This document shows positions 8,960 to 19,961 of a stretch of DNA of 64,000 bases, one piece after another. The stretch spans positions 207,466 to 271,465 of the forward strand of contig JAGBFA010000015.1 in assembly GCA_017936685.1 (NCBI GenBank), in the 5' to 3' direction. The notes beneath the pieces were generated by a model. That model was not told where the DNA came from, did no database searches, and saw only the letters and a program-made list of their open reading frames with translations. A program made the position numbers and the translations under genes. This stretch comes from Alistipes sp. (GTDB taxonomy: Bacteria; Bacteroidota; Bacteroidia; Bacteroidales; Rikenellaceae). Numbering within the stretch: position 1 is the first letter of the stretch; each line of letters starts with the position of its first letter.

Positions 8960-9499
8960 ATGGCTGTTAAAATTCGTTTGGCTCGTCATGGTAAGAAGGG
9001 TTATGCCTTCTATCATATCGTTGCCGCAGATAGCAGAGCGCCACGTGATGGTAAATTCATCGAGAAGTTGGGCACCTACAACCCCAACACGAATCCTGCT
9101 ACGATCGATTTGAAGTTCGACAGAGCTTTGGATTGGTTACTCAAAGGCGCACAACCTACGGATACTTGTCGAGCAATCCTCTCGTACAAGGGCGTACTGT
9201 ATAAGAAACACCTTCTGGGCGGTGTAGCCAAGGGAGCATTCTCTGAGGCTGATGCCGAGGCCAAGTTCAACAAGTGGGCCGAGCAGAAAGAGGGTAAGAT
9301 CGCTGCCAAGACCAACAAGCTGTCGAGCGACGCAGCTGCTGCCAAGAAGGCACAGCTGGCCGCCGAGGTGAAGATCAAGGAGGATCGTGCCGCCGCTATC
9401 GCCGAGAAGAAAGCAGCCGAGGCTGCCGCAGCTGCTGCCGCTGAGGCAGAGGCCGCAGAAGCACCGGCCGAGGAGGCTACTGAGGCTGCTGCCGAGTAG
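8960..9499 (+). CDS. rpsP: 30S ribosomal protein S16 with Ala-rich tail
   Basis: S16 binds 16S rRNA in the body of the small subunit. The N-terminal 85 residues match the family ([47 protein letters not shown]). The rest, to residue 179, is a Lys/Ala/Glu-rich tail that ends in almost pure Ala and Glu; such extensions are usual for S16 in Bacteroidota. Codon use here is less GC-extreme than in neighbouring genes, as expected for a highly expressed gene. rimM follows after 17 bases. Confidence 0.97.
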   Translation: MAVKIRLARHGKKGYAFYHIVAADSRAPRDGKFIEKLGTYNPNTNPATIDLKFDRALDWLLKGAQPTDTCRAILSYKGVLYKKHLLGGVAKGAFSEADAEAKFNKWAEQKEGKIAAKTNKLSSDAAAAKKAQLAAEVKIKEDRAAAIAEKKAAEAAAAAAAEAEAAEAPAEEATEAAAE

Positions 9500-9516
9500 T
9501 TTTTCCCGAAAGGATC

Positions 9517-10011
9517 ATGTTGACGGTAGGACGCATAAACAAGCTCTTCGGAGTGGAGGGCGGCGTGAATATCACGCTCTACCCCACGTTCCCCGACAAC
9601 TTCCGCACGACGGAACCGCTGTTTGTCGAGATCGACAAGTTGGCGGTTCCGCTTTTTTGTGCGTCGTTCGAACGGCGTGGGCAGACGGGCGCGATAGTGC
9701 AGTTCGACGACATAGACACACCGCGTCGCGCCGAGGAGTTGCTCGGTCGCGAGCTGATGATAGCCGATGCCGACGAGGAGTCTGCCGACGACGAATTTTA
9801 CATGGAGGATCTTATAGGATTCTCGGTCGCCATTGGCGACACACGGGGCGAGCTGACCGACTATATCGACAGCGAAGCCAATCCGCTGTTCGAGGTGACT
9901 ATCGGCTCACGTACGCATCTCATTCCGGCGGTCGAGGAGTTCATAGCACACATCGATTTCGAAGCGCGCGACATACGCTTCGTGCTGCCCGAAGGGCTGT
10001 TAGATCTGTAA
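9517..10011 (+). CDS. rimM: Ribosome maturation factor RimM
   Basis: RimM helps assemble the 30S head and binds S19. The 164-residue product has an N-terminal barrel beginning TVGRINKLFGVEGGVNITLYP and a C-terminal PRC-barrel with DLIGFSVAIGDTRGELTDYI and LIPAVEEFIAHIDFEARDI. The N-terminal motif is looser than the proteobacterial GKIGAPHGIKG but is in the right place. The rpsP-rimM order is the classic one, which supports the call. Confidence 0.9.
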   Translation: MLTVGRINKLFGVEGGVNITLYPTFPDNFRTTEPLFVEIDKLAVPLFCASFERRGQTGAIVQFDDIDTPRRAEELLGRELMIADADEESADDEFYMEDLIGFSVAIGDTRGELTDYIDSEANPLFEVTIGSRTHLIPAVEEFIAHIDFEARDIRFVLPEGLLDL

Positions 10012-10104
10012 TGCCCGCCGCGCAGTCGCGCCGCAAGCACAATCAGGCCGCAAGCACAATCAAAACACAAAAGAAGAATTACTGCCAGAGTGGCCGCGGC
10101 TACC

Positions 10105-11271
10105 CTATCGGCCTATCCACGTGGCACGATGCCACAGCTGCTCCAATACTCCGCGTTTGTGGTGCGAGAGCCACCAGCGGCAGAACGCCCACTGCAACAA
10201 TACCACCACAACACCCAACAGCAGGCTCGTGGTGTGTCCCGAGTAGCGATAGAGTCCGAATCCCCAGCCGTAGAAAATCATGCCGCCTATGACCGACTGT
10301 CCGATATAGTTGGTCAGCGACATCTTGCCGTATGGGGCTATGACCATCAGCGCACGGCGTGCGCGCGTCAGATAGAAGAGCAGCACTACGCCCGATACGA
10401 TGATAAACATCATCGCGAGATTGCGCCACATAGTCAACATCACACCGGCTGAGTGAGCCACGCATACGTTGTCTATCAGTCCGGGCAGGCGTTCGCTGAG
10501 CGGATACACAAGAGCGAATGCCGCAACCGAGGCGAACAATATCGTGCGCCACGTGCGCAGATTATAGCCTTCGTCGTAGAACAGGCGGCGGCGACCGATC
10601 AGTATGCCCATAACGAAGAGCAGCAGCGTCTGTGTCATGCGGCCGTGCTCGATGGCCCACAGGAAGTTGCACGGCAGGCCGTGTTCGATGCCGGCCACGG
10701 CGACATCTACGATCGAGCCGTCGATCTGCGCCGGCATGATGGCCGCGAAATGTGCACCCGAACCCAACGACAGCGGACGCATCGACTCGTCGAACAAACC
10801 CAGTATCATATATACCAACTCGACTGGTTGCAGCAGCAGCACCGCAGCGACCCATCGAAGCACGCGGCTGCTCAATCTCACCAAAGGCAGCACCAGAAGT
10901 CCGCACACGGCATACAGAAAGAGTATGTCGCCGTTATAGAAGCACAAGTCTATGAGTCCGAATCCCATCAGCAGCACCATGCGCCACACGAAACGCGGAC
11001 GGAAATCGACACCGCGCTGCGCCTGGTTGTCGTGCTGAATATAGAGGCTCAGACCGAACAGCAGCGCGAATATGGCATACATCTTTCCGGCAAGCAGGAA
11101 AAACACCGTATTCCATACGGCCGTATCCGTGGCCGACGGCTCGGGAAACATGTAGAAATTCATGTGCTCGACGAAATGGATCAATACGATGCCGCCTATG
11201 GCTATGCCGCGCAGGACATCGGCCACATCGATGCGGCTGTTGGGAAGGCATGAAGGTGAGTATCTGTACAT
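10105..11271 (-). CDS. DUF418 (YeiB-type) polytopic membrane protein
   Basis: The 388-residue protein has about ten hydrophobic helices and the DUF418 pattern: an N-terminal RIDVADVLRGIAIGGIVLIH, FFLLAGKMYAIFALLFGLS, and a C-terminal block with YGKMSLTNYIGQSVIGGMIFYGWG. Members are inner-membrane proteins distantly related to acyltransferase-3 proteins; their substrate is not established. The gene converges on rimM (93-base gap with no gene) and diverges from mnmA. Confidence 0.88.
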   Translation of the reverse strand: MYRYSPSCLPNSRIDVADVLRGIAIGGIVLIHFVEHMNFYMFPEPSATDTAVWNTVFFLLAGKMYAIFALLFGLSLYIQHDNQAQRGVDFRPRFVWRMVLLMGFGLIDLCFYNGDILFLYAVCGLLVLPLVRLSSRVLRWVAAVLLLQPVELVYMILGLFDESMRPLSLGSGAHFAAIMPAQIDGSIVDVAVAGIEHGLPCNFLWAIEHGRMTQTLLLFVMGILIGRRRLFYDEGYNLRTWRTILFASVAAFALVYPLSERLPGLIDNVCVAHSAGVMLTMWRNLAMMFIIVSGVVLLFYLTRARRALMVIAPYGKMSLTNYIGQSVIGGMIFYGWGFGLYRYSGHTTSLLLGVVVVLLQWAFCRWWLSHHKRGVLEQLWHRATWIGR

Positions 11272-11342
11272 GCGACGCTTGGATTAGGATATATAATTTT
11301 CGGCGAATATACGAAAAATTTACTCTCGGAGCAATATTTTGC

Positions 11343-11350
11343 TACCTTTG
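11343..11350 (+). promoter_or_regulatory. Promoter -7 element for mnmA
   Basis: TACCTTTG sits 20 bases upstream of the mnmA ATG and matches TANNTTTG. The surrounding sequence is AT-rich. Confidence 0.55.
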
Positions 11351-11369
11351 CAGAAAAATTAAGCGACAC

Positions 11370-12545
11370 ATGCGAATAGTTGTAGGTCTGTCGGGCGGCG
11401 TCGACTCGTCGGTGGCGGCATATATTCTCAAACAGCAGGGACACGAGGTGATAGGCCTGTTCATGCGCAACTGGCACGATACGACCGGTACGCTCGAAGG
11501 CGACTGTCCGTGGTACGACGATCAGATGTTCGCCGAGTTAGTGGCCAAGCGTCTCGACATACCGTTCCACTATGTCGATCTGTCGGCGGAGTACCGCTCG
11601 CGCGTGGTCGACTACATGTTCGCCGAGTATGAGCGCGGCCGCACGCCCAATCCCGACGTGCTGTGCAACCGCGAGATCAAGTTCGACGTATTTCTGAAAG
11701 AGGCTCTGAAACTCGGAGCCGAGGCCGTCGCCACGGGCCACTACTGCCGGCGCGGCGAGCGTATCGGCGACGACGGACGCACCGTATATTCGCTCTTGGC
11801 AGGCACCGACCCCAACAAGGATCAGAGCTACTTTCTCTGCCAGCTGTCGCAGGAGCAGCTGAGCTATGCCATGTTTCCCGTGGGCGACATGCTTAAACCC
11901 GAAGTGCGGCGCATAGCCGAAGAGCAACATCTGGCCACGGCCAAGCGCAAGGACTCGCAGGGAATATGCTTCGTGGGCAAGGTCGATCTGCCCGTGTTCC
12001 TGCAACAGAAGCTCGCCGCCAAGCAGGGCAACGTACACGAGATACTGCCGTCGTGCCGGCGTCTTGTGCGCGACATCTCGCCCGACGACTACAAGGCATT
12101 GAGCGAGCCATTCGCCTTCACCGTCCGCGACGGCAAGAAGATCGGCACGCACAACGGCGCGCACTTCTACACCATCGGTCAGCGCAAGGGCCTGGGCATC
12201 GGCGGCCGCAAGGAGTCGCTGTTCGTGGTGGCCACCGACATAGAACAGAACGTGATATACGTCGGCGAGGGCGACTTCCACCCGGCACTCTACCGCCGCG
12301 CATTGAAGATCCGCCCCGAGGAGGTGCACTGGATCGATCCGGCGGAGTCGATGCCGCAGGGCGAGCGGCGGCGTTACGCCGTGCGCATACGCTATCGCCA
12401 GCCGTTGCAGCAGGCCGAACTGATAGCCGATGCCGACGGACTGTACATACTCTTCGATGAGCCGCAGCGCGGCATCGCCGCAGGGCAGTTCGCCGCATGG
12501 TACGACGGCGACCGTCTTGCCGGAAGCGGCGTGATCGACAGATAA
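11370..12545 (+). CDS. mnmA: tRNA-specific 2-thiouridylase MnmA
   Basis: MnmA installs the 2-thio group on U34 of tRNA-Lys, Glu and Gln. The start at 11370 gives MRIVVGLSGGVDSSVAA, the PP-loop at the very N-terminus as in the family, and lies 20 bases after a promoter element. Both catalytic cysteines are recognisable, in NPDVLCNREIKFD and in KDSQGICFVG, together with TGHY and KDQSYFLCQLSQEQL. The 391 residues include the central and C-terminal beta-barrels. A downstream gene follows after 12 bases. Confidence 0.95.
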   Translation: MRIVVGLSGGVDSSVAAYILKQQGHEVIGLFMRNWHDTTGTLEGDCPWYDDQMFAELVAKRLDIPFHYVDLSAEYRSRVVDYMFAEYERGRTPNPDVLCNREIKFDVFLKEALKLGAEAVATGHYCRRGERIGDDGRTVYSLLAGTDPNKDQSYFLCQLSQEQLSYAMFPVGDMLKPEVRRIAEEQHLATAKRKDSQGICFVGKVDLPVFLQQKLAAKQGNVHEILPSCRRLVRDISPDDYKALSEPFAFTVRDGKKIGTHNGAHFYTIGQRKGLGIGGRKESLFVVATDIEQNVIYVGEGDFHPALYRRALKIRPEEVHWIDPAESMPQGERRRYAVRIRYRQPLQQAELIADADGLYILFDEPQRGIAAGQFAAWYDGDRLAGSGVIDR

Positions 12546-12557
12546 CACCCTGAGCAG

Positions 12558-13367
12558 ATGCACATAGCACGATCGTTTGCCATTGTCATATATGCCGTCG
12601 TCGCAGCGACAGGCATTGCCGCACGACAACCCGCGGGCATCGCCTACTACGATGTCGACCGGCTTTACGACACGCTGCCGTCGCACTTCTACGACGACAG
12701 AGCCTACACTCCGCAAGGTTCGCTCAGATGGGACGGCGACCGCTATCGCCGCAAGGTGGAGGGCATAGCGGCCGTCATCGACTCCATGTCGCTGCCCGTA
12801 GTGGCTCTCTACGGCGTGGAGAACGAGCAGGTGGTGCGCGACATTGCCGAACGCTGCGGCGAGGATTATTCTTACGTCCACCGCACGCTTTCGACGCGCA
12901 ACGGTTTGGATTTTGCACTGCTCTACTGGGGCGACAGGCTGTTCATCGACAAGGTGGAGAGCGGATTCGACTACATGGCCGTCGACGGCAGTCTCGACGG
13001 GCGGCGCATAATGCTGATACTTAGCCGCTACTCATCGGCAGCCGAACGCATAGCCGCTGCTGCCGCCGCTGCCGGCGACCGGAGGGTGATAGTCATGGGA
13101 CGCACCGATAATTTCGAGACGAAAGCAGGCCTGTTTCGCGACGCTACCGCCGAAGCCGAAGCCGCAGGCATGGGCAATGCCCTGTTTTGGCGAGGCTGGA
13201 CGATGGCCGACCGTGTGGTGACCGACCGCAGCTGCGATGCCGATGCCTCGGTGTATGCCCGGCAATGGCTGCTCGACCGAAAAGGAGGTCCGGCGGCGAC
13301 GTTTCGGGGCAGGCGATACACGGGCGGGAGATCGGGAAGACTGCCCATATATATCTATATACGATAA
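12558..13367 (+). CDS. Exported EEP-fold (endonuclease/exonuclease/phosphatase-like) protein, active site degenerate
   Basis: The 269-residue product has a signal peptide (about 1-23) and a layout like secreted EEP phosphatases: YYDVDRLYDT, then FYDDRAYTPQGSLRW, a helix KVEGIAAVIDSM and the strand PVVALYGVENEQVV. In active members the last motif reads E-V-E-N, with the first glutamate binding metal; here it is G-V-E-N. The usual late GDFN motif is replaced by MGRTDNF. The fold is therefore likely but catalysis is doubtful. It follows mnmA by 12 bases, probably in one transcript. Confidence 0.6.
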   Translation: MHIARSFAIVIYAVVAATGIAARQPAGIAYYDVDRLYDTLPSHFYDDRAYTPQGSLRWDGDRYRRKVEGIAAVIDSMSLPVVALYGVENEQVVRDIAERCGEDYSYVHRTLSTRNGLDFALLYWGDRLFIDKVESGFDYMAVDGSLDGRRIMLILSRYSSAAERIAAAAAAAGDRRVIVMGRTDNFETKAGLFRDATAEAEAAGMGNALFWRGWTMADRVVTDRSCDADASVYARQWLLDRKGGPAATFRGRRYTGGRSGRLPIYIYIR

Positions 13368-13370
13368 AAC

Positions 13371-13401
13371 TTTGGGATTTTACAAAAAAATGTTATCTTT
13401 G
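13371..13401 (+). promoter_or_regulatory. ppdK promoter
   Basis: TTTG (13371-13374), 19 bases, TATCTTTG (13394-13401): a near-consensus Bacteroidota promoter. The leader to the ppdK ATG is about 65 bases. Confidence 0.75.
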
Positions 13402-13473
13402 TAGTTCGAAAAAACGCAAACAGTAGACTTGAAATAATAATTTATCTTTCAAATAACTAAAAACTAAACAACT

Positions 13474-16206
<2,733 letters not shown>

Positions 16207-16227
16207 TTCCGCAAGGAGATATTTCAA

Positions 16228-16259
16228 ACAGTCCGGACGACAGTTCGGACTGTTTTTTT
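16228..16259 (+). terminator. Intrinsic terminator after ppdK
   Basis: A 10-bp stem with one G-T pair (16228-16237 with 16244-16253) and a 6-base loop is followed by seven Ts. Confidence 0.85.
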
Positions 16260-16270
16260 ATTCTCCGCCG

Positions 16271-16301
16271 TTGCGGCATCGGCATAGTTTTGATAACTTT
16301 G
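16271..16301 (+). promoter_or_regulatory. Promoter of the small outer-membrane protein gene
   Basis: TTG (16271-16273), 20 bases, TAACTTTG (16294-16301), 28 bases before the ATG at 16330. Confidence 0.6.
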
Positions 16302-16329
16302 TCCACATAATCCGAATAACTCCGAGTAT

Positions 16330-16818
16330 ATGAAACGCTATATTGCGGCGATACTGGCCGCACTGATATGCACGGTCGCCATCTGCGACACTGCCGCCGC
16401 CCAAGACAAGGGACGGTTCAGTCTGGGCGTGCGCATGGCCGGATACACGCGTGCCAAGGCCTTCGCTATGGGCATATACGGTAACTACGGTCTCACGCGC
16501 TGGCTCGACATCGAACCCGGCATCGACATCATCTGCAAGGAGTTAAGCTCGGTCGACATCTACTGCGACCTGCATGTCATTCTGGAACTGACGGCCAAGA
16601 GCTACATCTACCCTATCGTCGGCGTAAGCGTAAACCAGATAGGATCCAAGAGCCGCAACAGCGAGGGGTGGTCGTTCGCCGGGGCACTCGGCGCAGGTTT
16701 CAATTATCGGATCAACCATCGCTGGACCTCCTCTGCACAGTGCAAATGGCTGGCACAGACGGCAGTAAACCACCGCAATCCGGTGGTGCTGTCGCTCGGC
16801 ATTGAGTACAAATTTTAG
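16330..16818 (+). CDS. Small outer-membrane beta-barrel protein
   Basis: The 162-residue product has a signal peptide (about 1-24, ending AAAQ) and alternating hydrophobic/polar strands such as RFSLGVRMAGYT, FAMGIYGNYGLTRWLDIEPGID and SFAGALGAGFNYRI, ending in VVLSLGIEYKF with the terminal Phe typical of outer-membrane barrels. It looks like an eight-stranded porin-like protein of the outer-membrane beta-barrel superfamily. The family cannot be resolved further. It has its own promoter and is followed by repeats. A similar small barrel gene lies at 39307-39786. Confidence 0.7.
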   Translation: MKRYIAAILAALICTVAICDTAAAQDKGRFSLGVRMAGYTRAKAFAMGIYGNYGLTRWLDIEPGIDIICKELSSVDIYCDLHVILELTAKSYIYPIVGVSVNQIGSKSRNSEGWSFAGALGAGFNYRINHRWTSSAQCKWLAQTAVNHRNPVVLSLGIEYKF

Positions 16819-16901
16819 GAGTATCACGCTCCGAGACGCAATGCCCGCGTCGCAATATGACAATTCCGACATGCCTCGCACCAATTTCTGACCACTTATG
16901 C

Positions 16902-17162
16902 TGTCATTCTGAACGGAGCCGCGCGGAGTGAAGAATCTGGTTGGGAAAGACAAAAACGTCAACTGTCACTCCGAGGAGCCGCAGGCGACGCGGGAGTCTC
17001 GCCGTCGGGAGCGCGACTGTCAAGCGGGAACGTGTCGTCCGAAACAGAGATTCTCACGTCGCGGCCTATGACCGCTCCTCAGAATGACAGAGCGGGCATA
17101 TCGTCCTCGCACATAGTCCCCAACCGGATTCTTCACTCCGCACGGCTCCGTTCAGAATGACA
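16902..17162. repeat. Family A nested inverted repeat, block 1
   Basis: Two inverted repeats are nested. The outer arms are 16902-16945 (TGTCATTCTGAA...GGTTGGG) and 17118-17162 (CCCAACC...TTCAGAATGACA). The inner arms are about 16964-17002 (TGTCACTCCGAGGAGC...) and 17046-17089 (GAGATTCTCACGTCGCG...CTCAGAATGACA). The same units recur in four other intergenic regions. No coding potential is seen. Confidence 0.8.
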
Positions 17163-17198
17163 GACGGGTGGAAAAGTCTCCCAAGAACTATGCGCCAC

Positions 17199-17319
17199 TT
17201 TTTCGTCAAAATGCCGCAGATGCAACTCTCCGACAGAGCGAAGCGATGGGACGTACTTGACGTACTTCCCATTGCTGAGCGACAAGGAGAGGAAGCAGAT
17301 GCGGTGTTTTCACGAAAAA
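17199..17319 (+). repeat. Family B hairpin element, copy 1
   Basis: About 120 bp, bounded by TTTTTCGTCAAAA (left) and TTTTCACGAAAAA (right). The centre is a hairpin: GCGATGGGA pairs with TCCCATTGC (one G-T pair) around CGTACT-TGA-CGTACT. It runs directly into the dusB promoter. Block A1 ends 37 bases upstream, joined by a linker (GTCTCCCAAGAA) also seen at other A-B junctions. Confidence 0.8.
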
Positions 17320-17324
17320 GTATG

Positions 17325-17332
17325 TATCTTTG
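17325..17332 (+). promoter_or_regulatory. dusB promoter -7 element
   Basis: TATCTTTG begins 5 bases after the right end of B copy 1 and 31 bases before the dusB start codon, so any -33 contact lies inside the repeat. Confidence 0.6.
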
Positions 17333-17355
17333 CAGGAAAAACATAAAATGACCGC

Positions 17356-18378
17356 ATGAAAATCGGAGATATAGATTTGGGCGATAAGCCGCTGTTTCTG
17401 GCACCAATGGAAGATGTGACGGACCCGTCGTTCAGATATATGTGCAAACGGTTCGGCGCAGATGTGGTTTACACGGAGTTCATATCGTCGGACGGACTGA
17501 TAAGAGACGCATGGAAATCGCGTGCGAAGCTGTCGATATGCGACGCGGAGCGTCCGGTGGGAATACAGATCTACGGCCACTTGATAGAGCCGATGGTGGA
17601 GGCGGCACGCATAGCCGCTGCGGCCGATCCGGATATAGTGGATATAAACTTCGGCTGTCCGGTAAAGAAGATCGCGGCGCGCGGTGCCGGCTCGGGCATG
17701 ATGCGCGACGTGGATCTGATGGTGGAGATGACGCGGCGCATAGTCGAGGCCGTAGACAAGCCCGTTACGGTAAAAACGCGTCTGGGGTGGAGCGACGAGT
17801 GCAAGAACATAGAGGAGATAGCCCTGCGTCTGCAAGATGTGGGCATAGCCGCTCTGACGATACACGGCCGCACACGTTCGCAGATGTATCGCGGCCAGGC
17901 CGACTGGACGCTGATAGGCAAGGTGAAGAACAACCCTGCGATACACATACCCATCATCGGCAACGGCGACGTCGACTCGGCCGAGCGCGCCAAGGAGATG
18001 TTCGACCGCTACGGAGTGGACGGCGTGATGATAGGTCGTGCCACATACGGCCGCCCGTGGATATTCCGCGAGTGCCGCCACTATCTCGAAACGGGCGAGC
18101 TGCTGCCGCAGCCTGACGTGAGAGAGCGTGTGGCCATAGCCAAGGAGCACCTTGCGAAGTCGGTCGAGATCAAGGGCGACCGCGTGGGCATTCTCGAAAT
18201 GCGCCGCCACCTGTCGAACTATTTCAAGGGGCTGCCCGACTTCAAGCAGACACGCCTGCGGCTGGTCACCTCGTTCGATATGGAGGAGATCAACTCCACG
18301 CTCGACTACATTGCCGAGCGTTGGGGCGATTTCGACATGCACGACATAACGCCCGCACCGCTGTCGCACGAGATCTGA
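17356..18378 (+). CDS. dusB: tRNA-dihydrouridine synthase B
   Basis: Dus enzymes reduce uridines in the tRNA D-loop with FMN and NADPH. The 340-residue protein starts MKIGDIDLG with the conserved FLAPMEDVTDPSFR (FMN-binding strand), then NFGCPVKKIAARGAGSGMM with the catalytic cysteine (about 99), TVKTRLGW, TIHGRTRSQMYRG and the FMN-phosphate site IGRATYGRPWIF. It is expressed alone from a promoter abutting a family B repeat and ends at a strong terminator. Confidence 0.95.
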   Translation: MKIGDIDLGDKPLFLAPMEDVTDPSFRYMCKRFGADVVYTEFISSDGLIRDAWKSRAKLSICDAERPVGIQIYGHLIEPMVEAARIAAAADPDIVDINFGCPVKKIAARGAGSGMMRDVDLMVEMTRRIVEAVDKPVTVKTRLGWSDECKNIEEIALRLQDVGIAALTIHGRTRSQMYRGQADWTLIGKVKNNPAIHIPIIGNGDVDSAERAKEMFDRYGVDGVMIGRATYGRPWIFRECRHYLETGELLPQPDVRERVAIAKEHLAKSVEIKGDRVGILEMRRHLSNYFKGLPDFKQTRLRLVTSFDMEEINSTLDYIAERWGDFDMHDITPAPLSHEI

Positions 18379-18399
18379 CAGATGCCCAAAACAGATATG

Positions 18400-18437
18400 A
18401 AAAGGCCGGTACGTGAATCAGCGTACCGGCCTTTTTT
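18400..18437. terminator. Bidirectional intrinsic terminator
   Basis: A perfect 14-bp stem (18400-18413 with 18422-18435) around an 8-base loop is followed by a T-run on the plus strand and has As on the other side. It serves dusB and the convergent DUF5606 gene. Confidence 0.9.
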
Positions 18438-18458
18438 ATCGGCAGAATTTCTATAAGA

Positions 18459-18881
18459 CTACGCCTCAGCCTCGGCAGCCTGCTCCTCACCGGGGAGCTT
18501 GAACTCCGTGAAACCGGCCTTGACGAGCGTGTTGTACCACGCGAAGCACTTCTTCATGTCCGACACATGCACGCGGTCGCGATCGTAGTCGGGCAGCACC
18601 TCGGCGAAGAACGCCTTGATCTTCTCGGGCGACTCCTTGTGAGAGATAGCCTCCTTGCCGCCGGTATATTTATAGATGTTGGTGAACACCTCGGCCAGTG
18701 CGATGTCGTCGCCCTCGGTGAACATAGAGATCTCGGTCAGTGCACTCACGCGCGAGGTGGCCGACGCATTCATTCGGCGACCGTCCAAAAGCGACTCGAC
18801 GATCACACCGTGAGTCGATTGCGCCACATACTTGAAGAGTCCGGGTTGACCCGAGATAGCCAGAATATCTTTCAGTTCCAT
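18459..18881 (-). CDS. DUF5606 family protein
   Basis: The 140-residue product MELKDILAISGQPGLFKYVAQ with the central RMNASATSRVSALTEISMFTE matches the Bacteroidota family DUF5606, whose function is unknown. The C-terminus is acidic (GEEQAAEAEA). The start is the ATG at 18881, two bases after the mscS stop; a TTG two codons earlier would overlap mscS. No signal peptide or membrane segment is seen. Co-transcription with mscS is likely. Confidence 0.8.
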   Translation of the reverse strand: MELKDILAISGQPGLFKYVAQSTHGVIVESLLDGRRMNASATSRVSALTEISMFTEGDDIALAEVFTNIYKYTGGKEAISHKESPEKIKAFFAEVLPDYDRDRVHVSDMKKCFAWYNTLVKAGFTEFKLPGEEQAAEAEA

Positions 18882-18883
18882 AA

Positions 18884-19867
18884 TCAATTATTATTGTTTT
18901 TAATGGTTACGTCGAGTTGCGGGAACGGGAAAGCAATGCCCTCCCGAGGCAATGTCTTATAGATCTTTTCGTTGATCTCGAAAAATGTATCCCAGTAATC
19001 GGCATTGCGCACCCATGCGCGGGCCGAAAACCTTATCGAGCTGTCCTCCATAGCCGCCAGATAGACCACCGGCCGGGCAGGCTCCGACAGCACGCGCCCA
19101 TCGGCATGCAGCAGGCCGATGATGATCTCGCGCACGCGGTCGGCATCGGTGCCGTACTCCACCGACACGCTCCACTCCACGCGCCGGAACTCGGCCTGCG
19201 AGAAGTTGTCGATGATCGATGTGGAGATCGAGTTGTTGGGTATGTATATCGTCTGATGATCCGTCGTAAGGATCTGCGTCGAGAATATGCGTATGTCGGT
19301 CACCGTACCCGTCTGCCCCTGCGCCGAGATGTAATCACCCACCTTGTAGGGTTTGAACAGCAGGATCATCACACCGCCGGCGAAGTTCTGCAACGTACCG
19401 CTCAATGCCATACCCACGGCCAGACCGGCCGAGGCCAGCAGTGCCACGATGGAGGTGGTGTTGATGCCGAGCACCTGGATTATGGTCAGCACCAGAATGA
19501 CATAGGCCACGGCCTTCACGACTCCCGTGAGGAACGAGCGAAGCGACAGATCGACATTACGCCGATCGTATATATGGTTCAGGAACGACAGCAGACGACG
19601 TATGATCCACCGCCCTAAGTAGTAGAGTACGATGGCCAGAATGATCTTCAAGACCACCCACACGGCATCGGACGCAAGGTTCATGAAAAATGTCTGATAG
19701 TCGAAACCGGTGACTTTATCGAACGTCTGTTCGATTGCCCTTATACCCGTTGCCACCGAGTCGGGAGCCTCAATGACGGAAGACAGCGTGTCGGCACTCT
19801 GCTGCGCGGCCGGCACGATCTCCGAGACATCTATCGACGACATGTATTTCGGCATAATTGCATTCAT
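18884..19867 (-). CDS. MscS family mechanosensitive channel
   Basis: MscS channels open under membrane tension to release solutes. The 327-residue protein has a periplasmic N-terminal segment of about 60 residues, three hydrophobic helices (about 68-88, 110-130 and 137-165) with the pore helix GLAVGMALSGTLQNFAGGVMILL, and the cytoplasmic beta domain starting FKPYKVGDYISAQGQTGTV and IPNNSISTSIIDNFS. The gene diverges from serB and is followed by the DUF5606 gene after two bases. Confidence 0.93.
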   Translation of the reverse strand: MNAIMPKYMSSIDVSEIVPAAQQSADTLSSVIEAPDSVATGIRAIEQTFDKVTGFDYQTFFMNLASDAVWVVLKIILAIVLYYLGRWIIRRLLSFLNHIYDRRNVDLSLRSFLTGVVKAVAYVILVLTIIQVLGINTTSIVALLASAGLAVGMALSGTLQNFAGGVMILLFKPYKVGDYISAQGQTGTVTDIRIFSTQILTTDHQTIYIPNNSISTSIIDNFSQAEFRRVEWSVSVEYGTDADRVREIIIGLLHADGRVLSEPARPVVYLAAMEDSSIRFSARAWVRNADYWDTFFEINEKIYKTLPREGIAFPFPQLDVTIKNNNN

Positions 19868-19898
19868 TGTAAATACTGCGGCATGATTCTTTGCGTGG

Positions 19899-19906
19899 CA
19901 AAGTTA
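19899..19906 (-). promoter_or_regulatory. Promoter -7 element for mscS
   Basis: TAACTTTG on the minus strand, 31 bases from the mscS ATG, in the divergent region shared with serB. Confidence 0.55.
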
Positions 19907-19929
19907 GTTAATTTTTACAAAAAATATGC

Positions 19930-19937
19930 TATATTTG
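19930..19937 (+). promoter_or_regulatory. Promoter -7 element for serB
   Basis: TATATTTG lies 24 bases before the serB ATG and matches TANNTTTG. Confidence 0.5.
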
Positions 19938-19961
19938 TGATCGCATTAAAATTTCACGTAT

